From NCBI GenBank assembly GCA_017442445.1, contig JAFRZS010000257.1:1-6218 (forward strand): a stretch of 6,218 nucleotides of DNA. Reading direction: 5' to 3'. The notes under the pieces are model-generated. The model had not been told where the DNA came from. It saw only the letters and a list, made by a program, of their open reading frames with translations, and did not search any database. Below are positions 5,358-6,218 of this stretch, one piece after another. A program made the position numbers and the translations under genes. The stretch comes from Clostridia bacterium. GTDB taxonomy: Bacteria > Bacillota > Clostridia > Oscillospirales > Acutalibacteraceae. The number at the start of each line of letters is the position of its first letter. Positions within the stretch are counted from its first letter, which is position 1.

Positions 5358-6186
5358 TGTTAAATTTATAACCGAAGAGGTTGCGAGACTCTGCATAGAA
5401 GCCAATAAATTTTTACCAGATGACCTCGCAAAATGTATAACTTGTGCGGCAAAAAATGAAACAGAAGCTTTACCGAAAGGTATAATGGAAGATCTGATTG
5501 AAAATCTTAATGCCGCAAAAGAGCTTGATATTCCGATTTGTCAGGATACGGGCATGGCGGTTATCTTTGCTGAAATAGGTCAGGATGTTCATTTTGTCGG
5601 AGGCAGCTTTGAAAAGGCAGTAAACGAAGGCGTCAGAAAAGGCTATACCGAAGGACTTCTCAGGTGTTCGGTTGTCGGTGATCCGTTAAGGAGAGTCAAT
5701 ACAGGTGACAACACTCCTGCGATTATACATACAAGAATAGTTGACGGAGATAGAGTAAAGCTTACCGTTGCTCCTAAAGGCTTCGGAAGTGAAAATATGA
5801 GTTCTCTTAAAATGATGGTTCCTGCAAACTCAAGGGAAGATATAATTGACTATGTAGTTGATACTGTCAGAAAAGCAGGAAGCAATCCGTGTCCGCCGAT
5901 TGTAGTCGGCGTCGGAATAGGCGGAGATTTTGAGCAGTGTGCATATCTTGCAAAGAAAGCACTCTGCAGAACTGTTTCTGAAAGAAATTCCGATAAATAC
6001 TATGCTGACATGGAAAATGCTCTTTTGGAGAAAATAAATTCTCTTGATATAGGCCCTCAGGGCTTCGGCGGAAAGACTACCGCATTGGCTGTAAACATTG
6101 AAACAGCGCCGACTCACATAGCAGGATTGCCTGTTTCTGTGAATATAGGATGTCATGTGACACGACATTCTGAAACGATATTGTAA
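5344..6186 (+). CDS. Class I fumarate hydratase (or L-tartrate dehydratase) alpha subunit
   Basis: This 280-aa protein is the usual length for the alpha subunit of the two-subunit, oxygen-labile [4Fe-4S] hydro-lyases, which hydrate fumarate to malate or dehydrate tartrate. The three cluster cysteines are in family positions: Cys66 in ICQDTGM, Cys183 in NPCPPIVVGVGIGG and Cys270 in NIGCHVTRH. Other family blocks are RRVNTGDNTPA (116-126), APKGFGSENMSSLKM (143-157) and GPQGFGGKTTALAV (237-250). It starts with ATG at 5344 inside the end of the amidohydrolase gene (14-base overlap, different frame), with GGAGAA (5331-5336) 7 bases upstream, so translation is probably coupled. The beta subunit, which completes the active site, is not in the window; only 32 bases follow the stop and it is expected next. 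Fumarase is favoured over tartrate dehydratase because of the aspartate aminotransferase upstream, but sequence alone does not separate them. Confidence 0.93.
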   Translation: MRELDVKFITEEVARLCIEANKFLPDDLAKCITCAAKNETEALPKGIMEDLIENLNAAKELDIPICQDTGMAVIFAEIGQDVHFVGGSFEKAVNEGVRKGYTEGLLRCSVVGDPLRRVNTGDNTPAIIHTRIVDGDRVKLTVAPKGFGSENMSSLKMMVPANSREDIIDYVVDTVRKAGSNPCPPIVVGVGIGGDFEQCAYLAKKALCRTVSERNSDKYYADMENALLEKINSLDIGPQGFGGKTTALAVNIETAPTHIAGLPVSVNIGCHVTRHSETIL

Positions 6187-6218
6187 AAAGTTAATAAAAT
6201 TTCTAAAAAACCCTTTAC

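Noticed and set aside
6187..6218. Terminator after the fumarase alpha gene
   Set aside because: The last 32 bases are A-rich but contain no stem, and a beta-subunit gene is expected to follow.

Overview
The window reads like chromosomal DNA of an AT-rich, strictly anaerobic Gram-positive gut-type Clostridia, most like Ruminococcus and its relatives in Oscillospirales. This is an inference from strong AGGAG-type ribosome sites, TTG starts, a two-subunit oxygen-sensitive Fe-S fumarase, a Corynebacterium-type aspartate aminotransferase and hairpin-rich intergenic DNA. No rRNA, tRNA, CRISPR array, transposase or phage gene was seen.

Layout. Bases 1-136 (minus) hold the start of a four-helix-bundle protein of the 23S rRNA intervening-sequence (S23/Avd-like) superfamily, cut by the window edge, with a canonical promoter at 156-184. 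Bases 184-384 hold a dense array of small hairpins with different stems, separated by a nearly constant 9-base linker. The linkers are AATAACACT/AATAAAACT in one half and the reverse complement in the other, so the units point outward from a centre near 265-281. A 10-bp hairpin at 357-384 closes the array and may terminate the next gene. Bases 404-1861 (minus) encode a secreted alpha/beta-hydrolase. Bases 1873-2787 (minus) encode MetA, whose residue Glu111 predicts acetyl-CoA use. These two form an operon: the hydrolase ribosome site overlaps the metA stop codon.

A 162-base divergent control region (2788-2949) carries one promoter for each direction. Between and over them lies a perfect 8-bp inverted repeat whose right arm covers the rightward -35 box. 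Rightward runs a tight operon: a PLP aspartate-type aminotransferase (2950-4227), a metal-dependent amidohydrolase (4230-5357) and the alpha subunit of class I fumarase or tartrate dehydratase (5344-6186). The beta subunit would be expected just beyond the right edge; the last 32 bases show no gene.

Together, the divergent genes sit around the aspartate node. The aminotransferase connects aspartate and oxaloacetate, fumarase connects fumarate and malate, and MetA draws off aspartate-derived homoserine for methionine. The amidohydrolase substrate and the reason for pairing a secreted hydrolase with metA are not evident. The least explained part of the window is the two-way hairpin array next to the four-helix-bundle gene.
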